Positions 20,403-29,398 of a stretch of DNA of 64,000 nt are shown one piece after another. Position numbers and translations under genes: made by a program. Under the pieces are notes generated by a model, which did no database searches, was not told the DNA's origin, and was given only the letters and a program-made list of their open reading frames with translations. Source of the DNA: Sphaerisporangium sp. TRM90804 (GTDB lineage Bacteria; Actinomycetota; Actinomycetes; Streptosporangiales; Streptosporangiaceae); contig NZ_JARWAC010000001.1 in NCBI RefSeq assembly GCF_029846175.1, positions 248,001 through 312,000 on the forward strand, given 5' to 3'. Position 1 is the first letter of the stretch, and every line of letters begins with the position of its first letter.

Positions 20403-21440
20403 GTGAGCGCCGCCATGAAGGAGTTCCCCGACTCGCCCCGCACCAGCCCGTCCGTTCAGGTCTGGCCGCCCGTGTCCGTCGTCATGCCGGTGCTCAACGA
20501 GGAGCGGCACCTGCGTGAGGCCGTACGACAGGTGCTCGCCCAACGTTACGACGGCCCGATCGAGGTCGTGCTCGCCGTCGGCCCCTCGCACGACCGCACG
20601 CAGGAGGTGGCCGACGCCCTCGCGGCCGAGGACCCCCGCGTCACCGTCGTGCCGAACCCCACCGGCCGCACGCCCAACGCGCTGAACGCCGCCATCGGCG
20701 CCGCCCGCAACGCGATCATCGCCCGGGTGGACGGCCACGCCATGCTCCCCGAGGACTACCTCAGGGTGGCGGTCGAGACGCTTGAGCGCACCGGCGCCGA
20801 CAACGTCGGCGGCGTCATGGCCGCCGAGGGCGTCACGCCGTTCGAGCAGGCCGTGGCGCGCGCCATGACGTCCCGCATCGGCGTCGGCAACGCCCGCTTC
20901 CACACCGGAGGCCAGGCCGGCCCGGCCGACACCGTCTACCTGGGCGTCTTCCGGCGTTCGGCGCTGGAGCGTGTGGGCGGCTACGACGAGCACTTCCAGC
21001 GCGCCCAGGACTGGGAGATGAACCACCGCATCCGCGAGACCGGCGGCCTCGTGTGGTTCCAGCCCGCCATGCGCGTGTCGTACCGGCCGCGGCCGACCGT
21101 CCAGGCGCTGGCCAAGCAGTACTTCCACTACGGCCGGTGGCGGCGTGTCGTGGCCCGCACCCACGAGGGCACGATCAACCTGCGCTACCTCGCCCCGCCC
21201 CTGGCGGTGCTGGCGATGCTGGCGGGGCTGGCCGTGTCGCCGTTCTTCTGGCCGGGCCTGCTGGTGCCCGCCGCGTACGTGGCGGCGATCGTCGCCGGTT
21301 CGGCGCTCACCGGGCGCGGCCTGCCCGCCGGCGCCCTGGCACGGCTGCCGCTGGTCTACGCCACCATGCACGTCGCGTGGGGGTGGGGCTTCCTCACCAG
21401 CCCGCCGCGCCTGAGCAAGGCGTCACCGGCCGTCTCGTAG
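20403..21440 (+). CDS. Family 2 glycosyltransferase, membrane-associated
   Basis: 345-residue GT2 enzyme. VSVVMPVLNEERHLREAV opens the GT-A fold, IIARVDGHAML supplies the DXD-like site (~residue 111), and RAQDWEMNHRIRETGG is the acceptor/ED-type motif. Two or three membrane segments at the end (~265-330) place the active domain at the inner membrane, as in cell-wall or succinoglycan-type glycosyltransferases. GTG at 20403 used; ATG at 20415 is possible. No ribosome site is seen, and TACAGT at 20394-20399 could be a -10 giving a nearly leaderless messenger. The stop codon directly touches an abnormal G/C-only tract. Confidence 0.88.
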   Translation: MSAAMKEFPDSPRTSPSVQVWPPVSVVMPVLNEERHLREAVRQVLAQRYDGPIEVVLAVGPSHDRTQEVADALAAEDPRVTVVPNPTGRTPNALNAAIGAARNAIIARVDGHAMLPEDYLRVAVETLERTGADNVGGVMAAEGVTPFEQAVARAMTSRIGVGNARFHTGGQAGPADTVYLGVFRRSALERVGGYDEHFQRAQDWEMNHRIRETGGLVWFQPAMRVSYRPRPTVQALAKQYFHYGRWRRVVARTHEGTINLRYLAPPLAVLAMLAGLAVSPFFWPGLLVPAAYVAAIVAGSALTGRGLPAGALARLPLVYATMHVAWGWGFLTSPPRLSKASPAVS

Positions 21441-21497
21441 CCCCCTGGCGGGGGCCCCCCCCGGGGGGGGGGGGGGCCGGGCCCCCGGGGGCCCCCA
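21441..21497. other. G/C-only homopolymer tract, possible assembly junction
   Basis: Apart from one T near its start and one A at its end, this stretch is only G and C, with runs of up to 14 G and eight C in a row. It begins at the first base after a glycosyltransferase stop codon and ends inside a truncated aminotransferase gene. It looks like a collapsed or artificial join rather than natural sequence. Confidence 0.65.
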
Positions 21498-22074
21498 CGG
21501 CCGCGACGTCGCCGTAGGGGTAGACGACGATGCCCGGCAGGCCGGGGAAGCGGAAGGAGTTCTCCGACGACCCGGTCAGGCTCCCCGCGCCGAGGGTCTT
21601 GCCGTGGAAGCTGATGTCGGCCCGCAGGATGGTGCCGCGCCGCCCGCCGTGGTACTTGTACGCCATCTTCACGGCGCCCTCGTTGGCCTCCGCGCCCGAG
21701 TTCGGGAAGTAGGAGATGTTCAGGTCCCCCGGCAGCAGCGCGGCCACGTTGTGGCTGAGCGCGGCGACGTACGGGGAGAAGAACGCCTTGTGCACCTCCA
21801 TGCGCCCCCGCTCGGCGAAGCGGCGGCGCGCCGCCACGATGCGCGGGTGGTTGTGGCCGTGGTTCAGTACGCCGACCCCTCCGGTGACGTCGAGGATGCG
21901 CCGCCCGTCGCGGGTCCAGATGTGGGCGCCCTCGGCGCGTTCGACGAGCTCGCGGCCGAAGCCGAAGGTGGTCATGAGATTCACCTGGCTGCGGCTGACG
22001 TATCTTCTGTAGAGATCCTGCACCTGTTTCACAGGGAGGCTTTCGCACTCCTCGACGCCGATCAGATCAGACAC
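21498..22074 (-). pseudogene. Class III aminotransferase, 3-prime truncated at the G/C tract
   Basis: The first ~190 residues of a PLP-dependent class III aminotransferase: GAHIWTRDGRRILDVTGGVG, HNHPRI, YFPNSGAEANEGAVKMAYKY and ISFHGKTLGAGSLTGS are all characteristic of the acetylornithine/aspartate aminotransferase family. GTG start at 22074 behind AAGGGAAGG. Sense is lost after VYPYGDVAAV, where the G/C-only tract begins; the second half of the usual ~430-460 residues, with the PLP-binding Lys, is missing. The frame drifts on to a stop at 21394 inside the neighbour. Either a real deletion or an assembly error. Confidence 0.8.
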
Positions 22075-22407
22075 GTCCACCCTTCCCTTACGTGTTCGCA
22101 CGAATTCCGCAAGGTGCCGGTCTTCTCCGGACGGCCGAGAAGACCAGAGACATGGCGTCGATACTGTTCGAAGCGGCTATACCCCGCACCATACGAACCT
22201 GTATAGGTCGGCGTCAGGGCACGGCGGGCGAGGGCGGAAACGACGTGCGCGCGGGATTCACCGGTGCGATGCGGGGTCGGCGGCGTCCGGGGAGAATGGT
22301 TTCCGGTTCGCCGCCAGGGCCGACTCCGAACGTCCCCCGGCGGCCGTGGCGGGCTCGGCGGGGGTCACCGCGCGTGATCGGTCACCCGGCCGGCGCCGGG
22401 CGGTGGG
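22075..22407. other. Intergenic region without a recognised gene
   Basis: 333 bases between the aminotransferase start and the stop of the second SARP gene, both on the minus strand. A lower-GC part (22090-22210) probably carries the aminotransferase promoter. No clear operator, RNA gene or terminator found. Confidence 0.4.
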
Positions 22408-24816
22408 TCACAGTTCGACGCCGTTGATCAGATGCAGGGCGTGCAGGATCGTGGTGCTGGTGCGCCAGCACTCCTTGGCCTGCTCGTCGTCCCCGAGGTC
22501 CTGGAACGCCTGGCCCAGGCCCCGCCAGTGCTCGGCCATGCGGTGGGTCCCGCCGCGGCCGCCCGCCAGGTCGGCCTCCAGCGCCTTGTAGTACCACAGG
22601 GCCGCCAGGTCGGGCCGGCCGGCCAGACGGTACGCCTCGGCGAGGCCCCCGTACCCCTGGCCCGCCTGCACGGGGTCTCCGGTTCGCCGGGGCAGGGCCG
22701 CGACCGGGTCGTGGGCGTCGCCCGCCTCGCCGAACGGTCCGAAGCGGATCCCGGGGAGGGCCGTCTCGCCGTGCGGCCGGTGCGACGGGGCGCCGACGGC
22801 GGCCGGCCGGCCGTCCCCGAGCGCGCGGGGAGCCCGGTGGGCGGCGGCGGTCAGGCCGGCCAGCTCGTCGTCGAGCCGCGCGGTGTCGGCGGTGAGCCCC
22901 GTCGACAGGCCGAAGTGCCGGAACGCCCTGCCGCCGAACCCGGTGTTCGGCCTGGCCCGCCGGGGGTGGATCCGCTCGACGGTGCCGGCGATCAGCAGGT
23001 GGCCGCGCAGCGCCCGCTGCGCGGCCCGCGCCTCGTCGTCGTGGGTCTCCTCCCGCCGGGCCTGTTCGCGCGCGAACAGGCGGAGCAGGCCGTGCATGCG
23101 GTACCACCCGGGCTCCGCGGCCTCCAGGAGGTGGGCGTCGGCGAGGTGGTCCAGCAGGTCCGCGGTCTGCGCCTCCGAGCGGTCGGCGAGGGCCGCGGCG
23201 ACCTCGACGCTGATGTCGGACCGGCCGAGCAGGCTCAGCAGCCGGAACATCCGGGAGCCCTCGTCGTCCAGGGCCCGGTAGCTGATCATGAAGCTCGCCC
23301 GTATGGCCCGGTCGTCGGCCTCCAGCTCCGACAGGCGGTGCTCCTCGATCGCGAGGCGGTCGGCGAGGGCGCGCGGCGACAGGCCCGGACGGGCGATCAT
23401 CCGGGCGGCGACGATCCTGATCGCGAGCGGCAGACCTCCGCACAGCCGTACGATCGCGCGCGCCGCCCACGGGTCGGCGGCGACGCGCTGCTCGCCGACC
23501 AGCCGCCCGAACAGCGTGAACATCTCGGCCTCGGCCATGACGCCGACCCGCAGGTGCGTGACGGCGTCCAGGGAGGTGAGCATCCTGCGGCCGGTGATGA
23601 CGACGCGGCAGGTGGGGCTGGCCGGCAGCAGCGGCCGCACCTGGGCGGCGTCACGGGCGTTGTCGAGCAGCAGCAGCAGGTGCTTGCCGTCGGTCAGCGA
23701 GCGGAACCGCGCCGCCGCCTCGTCCACGTCGGCCGGCACCGCCGTGTCGTCCCCGAGGGAGCGCAGCAGGCGGGCCAGGACGTCGGCCGGCTTCAGCGGG
23801 GCGGCGCCGGGTGTGGAGCCGTGCAGGTTCACGTAGAGCCGGCCGTCGGGAAACCGGTTCGCGACCCGGTGGGCCACGTGGACGGCGAGCTCGGACTTGC
23901 CGATGCCGGCCGGCCCGGTGATCGCGATGACGACGGCCGCGCCCGGGCCCGCGGAGGTCAGCGACGTCCACAGCCGGGTCTTCTCCGCGGCCCGGCCGGT
24001 GAAGGCCGGCGAGTCGATGGGCAGCTCGGCCGGGGCGAAGGCCCTGCGGCCGGTGACGGCTCGCGGCAGGGACAGTGCGGGGTTGTCGGCGAGGATGCGC
24101 CGGTGCATGCGGATCAGGTCGGGGCCGGGGTCGATGCCCAGCTCCGCGGCGAGCGTCTCCCGCGCGCCCTGGTACACCGCGAGCGCGTCGGCCCGGCGGC
24201 CGGAGCGGTACAGGGCCAGCATGAGCTGGGCCGTCAGCCGTTCGTTGAGCGGGTCCTTGCGGGTCAGCGCCTCCAGGTCGGCGAGCACCTCGCCGTGCCG
24301 GCCCAGCGCGAGGCGCGCCTCCAGCGAGGCGTCCACCACGGTGGCGCGCAACCGCTCCAGCCGCGCCGTCTCCCCGCGCAGCGGCGGGGGCAGGGGCAGC
24401 CCCTCCAGGACGGCTTCGCCGCGCCACAGGCCGAGGGCGCGCGTCAGCCGGTCGAGCGCGACGTCCTCACGCCCGTCGGCGAGCGCCTGCCGTCCCTTGG
24501 CGGCCAGATCCTCGAACACGGTCACGTCGACCTCGCCGGGGGCGGCCCGGAACACGTAGCCGTTGGAGCCCGTCTCGATGCGCGAAGGCGCGCCGAGCGC
24601 CCTGCGCAGCGCGGAGATGTAGGTGTAGAGGTTGGCCTCGGCGGTGGCGGGAGCCTGCTCGTGCCAGAGCCAGTCGAGCATCCGCTGACTGCTGATCGCC
24701 GTGCCTACGTTGAGCAACAGGGCGGCGAGCAGGACTCGCTGTTTTCTCCGCCCGAGTGCGATCGGCGTGCCATTGGGCCCCCGGACCTCGATCGGCCCGA
24801 GGATCTTGAAATCCAC
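22408..24816 (-). CDS. SARP/AfsR-like regulator with BTAD and NB-ARC domains
   Basis: 802-residue regulator. GTG start at 24816 (MDFKILGPIEVRGPNG). OmpR-like winged helix ~1-95, BTAD ~98-245, NB-ARC with Walker A GPAGIGKS (301-308), Walker B-like LLLLLDNARDAAQ, and the ARC/winged-helix region to ~600. The C-terminal ~200 residues are rich in Pro/Arg and only the last ~90 resemble TPRs (AALWYYKALEADLAG, QAFQDLGDDEQAKECWR), so the repeat domain looks shortened compared with the SARP at 1624. It lies next to a truncated aminotransferase, which might mark the edge of a biosynthetic cluster, but nothing else here supports that. Confidence 0.9.
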   Translation of the reverse strand: MDFKILGPIEVRGPNGTPIALGRRKQRVLLAALLLNVGTAISSQRMLDWLWHEQAPATAEANLYTYISALRRALGAPSRIETGSNGYVFRAAPGEVDVTVFEDLAAKGRQALADGREDVALDRLTRALGLWRGEAVLEGLPLPPPLRGETARLERLRATVVDASLEARLALGRHGEVLADLEALTRKDPLNERLTAQLMLALYRSGRRADALAVYQGARETLAAELGIDPGPDLIRMHRRILADNPALSLPRAVTGRRAFAPAELPIDSPAFTGRAAEKTRLWTSLTSAGPGAAVVIAITGPAGIGKSELAVHVAHRVANRFPDGRLYVNLHGSTPGAAPLKPADVLARLLRSLGDDTAVPADVDEAAARFRSLTDGKHLLLLLDNARDAAQVRPLLPASPTCRVVITGRRMLTSLDAVTHLRVGVMAEAEMFTLFGRLVGEQRVAADPWAARAIVRLCGGLPLAIRIVAARMIARPGLSPRALADRLAIEEHRLSELEADDRAIRASFMISYRALDDEGSRMFRLLSLLGRSDISVEVAAALADRSEAQTADLLDHLADAHLLEAAEPGWYRMHGLLRLFAREQARREETHDDEARAAQRALRGHLLIAGTVERIHPRRARPNTGFGGRAFRHFGLSTGLTADTARLDDELAGLTAAAHRAPRALGDGRPAAVGAPSHRPHGETALPGIRFGPFGEAGDAHDPVAALPRRTGDPVQAGQGYGGLAEAYRLAGRPDLAALWYYKALEADLAGGRGGTHRMAEHWRGLGQAFQDLGDDEQAKECWRTSTTILHALHLINGVEL

Positions 24817-25174
24817 TCAGTGTCACCCCGCTGTGCGCAGTGCCTACAAGTACAGCAATAAATACATATATATGCGGATTTGGCCAATGATCGAGGCAAG
24901 TGAGCGTGGAAGGTACTTCCTTGAAAGGAACAAGAAGATGACGAGAGGTGCGATGTCCAGCTTTCAGCTACTTTCACGGTCGCGCTAGCCCGCAGGTCAG
25001 ATGTCGGCCACCGGATCAGGGAGGAGAAAGCAAAACCACCGACATTACACGGCGAAGTGACCGCCGTCATCGGCGCGTTCCGCAAAAATCTCCGGCGAAA
25101 AGTGGATGACCCCGCGTTCCCCTCCGGCCCGCTCGCGCCGGGCGGTTTCCATGATCGCGGGCGGCCGGGCCGTC
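24817..25174. other. AT-richer control region upstream of the second SARP gene
   Basis: 358 bases with a clear drop in GC around 24845-24960 (ATAAATACATATATATG). Contains a nested inverted repeat (24908-24930) and two CTTTCA hexamers 10 bp apart at 24961 and 24971. It lies upstream of the SARP gene and downstream of hutI. Short open frames here lack codon bias. Confidence 0.5.
24908..24930. promoter_or_regulatory. Nested inverted repeats GGAAG-GTA-CTTCC / TTCCTT-GA-AAGGAA
   Basis: Two perfect inverted repeats share the central TTCC: 24908-24920 and 24917-24930. They lie about 95 bases upstream of the SARP start in the AT-richer region, a typical operator position. The binding protein is unknown. 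Confidence 0.4.
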
Positions 25175-26401
25175 CTACGCCCGCGCCGGCCGGGCGGCCG
25201 AGGCCTCAGGCCCGACCGGCCGGTCGCCGCCCGCGACCAGCCTGCCGCGCCGCCAGACGCGCCGCACCAGCGGCACTCCCGGGCGGTAGGCCAGGTGGAC
25301 GTGGGAGGGGGCGTCCAGCAGCACGAAGTCGGCCCACGCCCCGGGGCCCAGATGCCCGACGTCCCGCCTGCGCAGCGCCTTCGCCCCGCCCATCGTCGCG
25401 GCCCACACCGCCTCGGCGGGGGTCATGCGCATCTCGCGGACGGCCAGGGCGACGCAGAAGGGGATGTTCGTCGTGTAGCTGGAGCCGGGGTTGCAGTCGG
25501 CGGCCAGCGCCACCGTGGCGCCCGCGTCGATCAGCCGCCGCGCGTCCGGGTAGGGCGAGCGGGTGGAGAACTCCGCGCCTGGCAGCAGCGTGGCCACCGT
25601 GTCGCCGGAGGCCAGCGCCGTCACGTCGTCGTCGGTCAGGTGGGTCAGGTGGTCGGCCGACGCGGCTCCCAGCTCCACCGCGATCCGCACGCCCGGGCCG
25701 GGGCCGAGCTGGCCCGCGTGCACCCGGGGGACGAGCCCGCGTTCGAGCCCGGCCGTGAGGACGGCCCTGGTCTGGTCGCCGTCGAACGCCCCGCGATCGC
25801 AGAACACGTCGATCCACCTGGCGTGCGGCGCGCAGGCGTCCAGCATGGGGCCGCGCACCAGGTCGGTGTAGGCGTCCGGGTCGCCCGCGTACTCCGGCGG
25901 CACCACGTGGGCGCCGAGGAAGGTCACCTCGCCGGTCGCCTCGGCGGCCAGGCGCAGGGAGCGCGTCTCGTCCTCGACGGTCAGGCCGTAGCCGGACTTG
26001 CACTCGACGGTGGTCGTGCCCGACCTGAGCGCCTCGGCGACCAGCCTGGCCAGGTTGGCCCGCAGCGTGTCGTCGGAGGCCTCGCGCGTGGCGGCCACGG
26101 TGGTGCGGATGCCGCCGGCGCTGTAGGGGCGGCCGGTCATCCGCGCGGCGAACTCCTCGGTGCGGTCGCCGGCGAACACCAGGTGCGCGTGGCTGTCCAC
26201 GAAGCCGGGCACGACCGCCAGGCCGCCGGCGTCGAACCGCTCCTCGGCGTGTCCGGGGGCCCGCCCCCGGGGCCCGGCCCAGGCCACCCGGCCGTCCTCG
26301 ACGACCAGCGCCGCGTCCTCGACCAGTCCGAGCGGCCCGTCGCCCAGGGCCGGGTCGTTGGTCACCAGCGACCCGATGCCGTCGATCAGTACCGAAGCCA
26401 C
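25175..26401 (-). CDS. hutI: Imidazolonepropionase
   Basis: 408-residue metal-dependent amidohydrolase opening the imidazolone ring in histidine breakdown to give formimidoylglutamate. Metal-site motifs: [43 protein letters not shown] and [18 protein letters not shown], all typical of HutI. GTG start at 26401 with a GAGGGGGAA site. It is the last gene of the minus-strand hut operon, separated from hutF by an unusual 215-base C-rich spacer. Confidence 0.95.
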   Translation of the reverse strand: MASVLIDGIGSLVTNDPALGDGPLGLVEDAALVVEDGRVAWAGPRGRAPGHAEERFDAGGLAVVPGFVDSHAHLVFAGDRTEEFAARMTGRPYSAGGIRTTVAATREASDDTLRANLARLVAEALRSGTTTVECKSGYGLTVEDETRSLRLAAEATGEVTFLGAHVVPPEYAGDPDAYTDLVRGPMLDACAPHARWIDVFCDRGAFDGDQTRAVLTAGLERGLVPRVHAGQLGPGPGVRIAVELGAASADHLTHLTDDDVTALASGDTVATLLPGAEFSTRSPYPDARRLIDAGATVALAADCNPGSSYTTNIPFCVALAVREMRMTPAEAVWAATMGGAKALRRRDVGHLGPGAWADFVLLDAPSHVHLAYRPGVPLVRRVWRRGRLVAGGDRPVGPEASAARPARA

Positions 26402-26616
26402 GCCGCTTCCCCCTCGCTCACGCTCATGACCGCCCGCCCGCACCGTGCCCTGCCCTCCCGGCCCGGCGTCACATCCTCGCACCGCCGCGCCGCACATCAC
26501 CGCGCGCGGCATCACCGCGCGCCGCACCGCCGTGCCCCGCACGACCGCGCCCGCATCGCCCCCCCCCGCGCCGCCGTGACACGTCTCGCGGCGCCGGGGC
26601 TCACGCCGCGCGGCCC
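26402..26616. other. C-rich repetitive spacer between hutF and hutI
   Basis: On the plus strand this spacer is strongly C-rich with few T, contains CATCACCGCGCG twice 15 bp apart (26495-26506, 26510-26521), many CCGCAC/CACCGC words, and a run of nine C (26559-26567). An open frame runs through it because of composition. Such long gaps are absent elsewhere in the operon. Confidence 0.5.
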
Positions 26617-27948
26617 TCATGTGACGGCCGCGACGGCGTCGGCGAGCAGCGCGGGGACGTCGCCGAGCAGCAGGTGCCGGCCCTCGGAGACGATGTGGCG
26701 GCCGCCGGCGACGACCTCGCGGACGTCGGCCGCGGTCGCGCCGAACACCAGCGACTCCACCAGCGCGTCGGACGGCGAGCCGGCCATGCGGACCGAGTCG
26801 AGCGTCACCGTCACCAGGTCGGCCGGGGCGCCGGGCTCGATGGCGCCGGCCTCGGGCCAGCCGAGCGCGGCGTGGCCGTCGCGGGTGGCCGCGCGCAGCA
26901 GGTCGGCGGCGAGCCAGTTGCCCCGTCGCCGGCGCGCCAGGCGCTCGTCCAGCTCGACCGCGCGGGCCTCCTCCAGCAGGTCGACGACCGCGTGGCTGTC
27001 GCTGCCCAGCGACAGCGGCGAGCCGGCGTCGGCCAGGGCCCGCGCGGGGCCGATGCCGTCGGCCAGATCCCGCTCGGTGGTCGGGCACATGCAGACGCCG
27101 GTGCGCGTCCCGCCGAGCAGCGCGACGTCCCCGGGCGTCAGGTGCGTGGCGTGGACGGCCGCCGACAGCGGGCCGAGCGCGCCGCTGTCCCCCAGCAGCT
27201 CCGCCGGGGTGCGGCCGGTCGCGGCCAGGCACGCCTCGTTCTCGGCCACCTGCTCCGACAGGTGGAAGTGCAGCGGGGCGCCGCGCTCGCGCGCCCAGGA
27301 GGCCACCGTGCCGAGCTGGGCCGCGGGCACCGCGCGGACCGAGTGGATCGCCGCACCGACCCGCGCGTGCCCGTCCCCCTTGAGCCCCGCGGCCCGGTCG
27401 GCCCAGGCCGCGGCGTCGCCGTCGCCGAACCGCAGCTGCGGGCCCTCCAGCGGGGCGTCGAAGCCGCCGCGCAGGTAGCAGGTGTCCAGCAGCGTGACCC
27501 GGACGCCCGCCTCTGCCGCCGCCGCCGTCAGCGCCTCCCCCATGACGTTCGGGGACGCGTAGCGCCGCCCGGCCGTGTCGTGATGGAGGTAGTGGAACTC
27601 GCCGACGCAGGTGACCCCGGCCAGGGCCATCTCGGCGTAGGCGGCGCGGGCGAGCGCGTGGTAGGTCTCCGGGGTGAGCCGGGCCGCCACGCGGTACATC
27701 TGCTCGCGCCAGGTCCAGAACGTGCCCCGGCCGCGCTGCGTGCGCCCGCGCAGCGCCCGGTGGAAGGCGTGCGAGTGCGCGTCGGCCAGCCCCGGCACCG
27801 TGACGCCCCGCAGGCGCACGGCGCCCGGCGGCGCCTGCGCCACCCCCGGGCGCACGCGGGTGACCCGGCCGTCGCCGGCCTCGATCACCACGCCGGCCTC
27901 GGTGGCCTCCCCGCCCAGCCAGGCGTGGTCGGCGTAGTACACGGTCAC
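26617..27948 (-). CDS. hutF: Formimidoylglutamate deiminase
   Basis: 443-residue amidohydrolase that converts N-formimidoyl-glutamate to N-formyl-glutamate and ammonia. Metal and active-site motifs: [42 protein letters not shown] and [17 protein letters not shown], in the order and spacing of HutF. Its presence means the pathway goes through formylglutamate. GTG start at 27948 ([13 protein letters not shown]). It sits between the M20 amidohydrolase and hutI. Confidence 0.93.
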   Translation of the reverse strand: MTVYYADHAWLGGEATEAGVVIEAGDGRVTRVRPGVAQAPPGAVRLRGVTVPGLADAHSHAFHRALRGRTQRGRGTFWTWREQMYRVAARLTPETYHALARAAYAEMALAGVTCVGEFHYLHHDTAGRRYASPNVMGEALTAAAAEAGVRVTLLDTCYLRGGFDAPLEGPQLRFGDGDAAAWADRAAGLKGDGHARVGAAIHSVRAVPAAQLGTVASWARERGAPLHFHLSEQVAENEACLAATGRTPAELLGDSGALGPLSAAVHATHLTPGDVALLGGTRTGVCMCPTTERDLADGIGPARALADAGSPLSLGSDSHAVVDLLEEARAVELDERLARRRRGNWLAADLLRAATRDGHAALGWPEAGAIEPGAPADLVTVTLDSVRMAGSPSDALVESLVFGATAADVREVVAGGRHIVSEGRHLLLGDVPALLADAVAAVT

Positions 27949-28054
27949 CGTTCCGCCCGCCCCGCCCGCCGTCCCGTGCCGGCGCCACGCGGCGGGCGGC
28001 CGGGAGCGGGCGCGGCGGCGCGCGGCCGGGCCCGGCGGGGCGGGGACGACGGGG

Positions 28055-29398
28055 TCACCCGCATGCGAGGTCCTCCAGGACCGAGGCCAGGGCCGAGACC
28101 CCGGTGACGCAGTCGCCGGTCTCGGCGTGTTCGGCGGGGCTGTGGCTGACGCCGGTCGGGTTGCGGACGAAGAGCATGGCGCTCGGGACGAAGGCCGACA
28201 GGACGCCCGCGTCGTGCCCGGCTCCGGTGGGCAGGGCCGGCGCGCCGCCGAGCGTGGACGCGATGCGGCGCGTCAGCTCGCCGCCGAACTCCACCACCGG
28301 CGTGGCCGACTCGGCCACCACCTGGACGCGCACGCCGTGCGCCGCCGCCGCCGTCTCGGCGGCGGCGCTGACGTCCGCGACGATGGCGTCCAGCGTCGCC
28401 GCGTCGGGGGCGCGGCCGTCGAGCCAGGCGTCCACGCGGGACGCGATCGCGTTGGTGCCGTTGGGGTCGACGCGCACCTTGCCGAAGGTGGCCAGGCCGC
28501 CGTGGCGCTCCGCCGCCCGTCTCCCGGCCAGCACCGCGGACGCGAACGGCAGCATCGGGTCGCGCCGGTCGGCCAGGCGGGTGGTGCCGGCGTGGTTGGC
28601 CTCGCCGTGGAAGGTGCAGCGCCAGCGGCCGTGCGGCCAGATGGCGCTCGCCACGCCGACCGGGGCGTCCAGGTCGGCCAGCGCCCTGCCCTGCTCGACG
28701 TGCAGCTCCACGAAGGCGCCGATGCGGGCGAGCGCCTCGGCGTCCCGCCCGAGCGCTCCGGGGTCGGCTCCGGCCTCGCGCATCGCCTCGGCCAGCGTCA
28801 CGCCGTCGCCGTCGCGCAGCGCGCGGGCGTCGCCGGGGTCCAGGACGCCGGTGAGCAGGCGGCTGCCGACGCAGGCGACGCCGAAGCGCGCGCCCTCCTC
28901 GTCGGTGAAGTTCACCACCGCGACCGGCCTGGACGGCACGACGCCGCGCGCGCGCAGCTCGTCCACGGCCAGGAACCCCGACACCACGCCGAGCGGGCCG
29001 TCGAAGGCGCCGCCGCCCGGCACGCTGTCCAGGTGGCTGCCGGTCACCACCGCGTCCGGCCCCGGGCCGTGCCACCACGCCCACTGGTTGCCGTTGCGGT
29101 CGCGCTCGTAGGTCATCCCGCGGAGCGCGGCCTGGCTCTCGAACCAGGCGCGCAGCGTCAGGTCGACCGGCGTCCAGGCGAACCGACGGTACCCCTCGGC
29201 CCCGCCGTCCCCGATCGACGCGAGGCTCCGCCACATCCGCTCGAACCGGTCGCGCGGCGGGACCGCGGCGTCCGGCGAGGCCGCGGCCGGCGGCACGCCG
29301 CGCCCGGCTTCAGCGTCCGGGCGGGAGCCCGGCGCGCTCGCCGCGAGCCGGCCCGGCCGGGGGGAGGCCGCGGGCACGGGGCCGGTGCTCCCCGTCAT
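28055..29398 (-). CDS. M20 amidohydrolase (allantoate amidohydrolase/AllC-like) in the hut operon
   Basis: 447-residue metallo-amidohydrolase. Binuclear-site ligands are visible: [15 protein letters not shown] (His, Asp), [11 protein letters not shown] (Glu-Glu), ELHVEQG (His) and GVSHSPAEH (His). The first ~50 residues are Pro/Ala/Ser-rich and not part of the domain, so a later start is possible; ATG 29398 is favoured because it overlaps the hutU stop (ATGA). By similarity it would act on allantoate or N-carbamoyl amino acids, but its place between hutU and hutF suggests it removes the formyl group from formylglutamate, the HutG step otherwise missing here. The same gene order is known in Streptomyces. 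Confidence 0.88.
   Translation of the reverse strand: MTGSTGPVPAASPRPGRLAASAPGSRPDAEAGRGVPPAAASPDAAVPPRDRFERMWRSLASIGDGGAEGYRRFAWTPVDLTLRAWFESQAALRGMTYERDRNGNQWAWWHGPGPDAVVTGSHLDSVPGGGAFDGPLGVVSGFLAVDELRARGVVPSRPVAVVNFTDEEGARFGVACVGSRLLTGVLDPGDARALRDGDGVTLAEAMREAGADPGALGRDAEALARIGAFVELHVEQGRALADLDAPVGVASAIWPHGRWRCTFHGEANHAGTTRLADRRDPMLPFASAVLAGRRAAERHGGLATFGKVRVDPNGTNAIASRVDAWLDGRAPDAATLDAIVADVSAAAETAAAAHGVRVQVVAESATPVVEFGGELTRRIASTLGGAPALPTGAGHDAGVLSAFVPSAMLFVRNPTGVSHSPAEHAETGDCVTGVSALASVLEDLACG

Noticed and set aside
21441-21497. G/C tract as a natural terminator between convergent genes
   Set aside because: It could fold, but 14 consecutive G and the mid-gene end of the aminotransferase make an assembly artefact more likely.
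22432-24861. 809-codon plus-strand frame opposite the second SARP
   Set aside because: Antisense shadow; the minus strand has full SARP and NB-ARC motifs.
25175-27988. A 937-codon minus-strand open frame spanning hutI and hutF
   Set aside because: Only the hutI part is real; the upstream part is an out-of-frame reading of hutF and the C-rich spacer, low-complexity Arg/Gly/Ala with no family.
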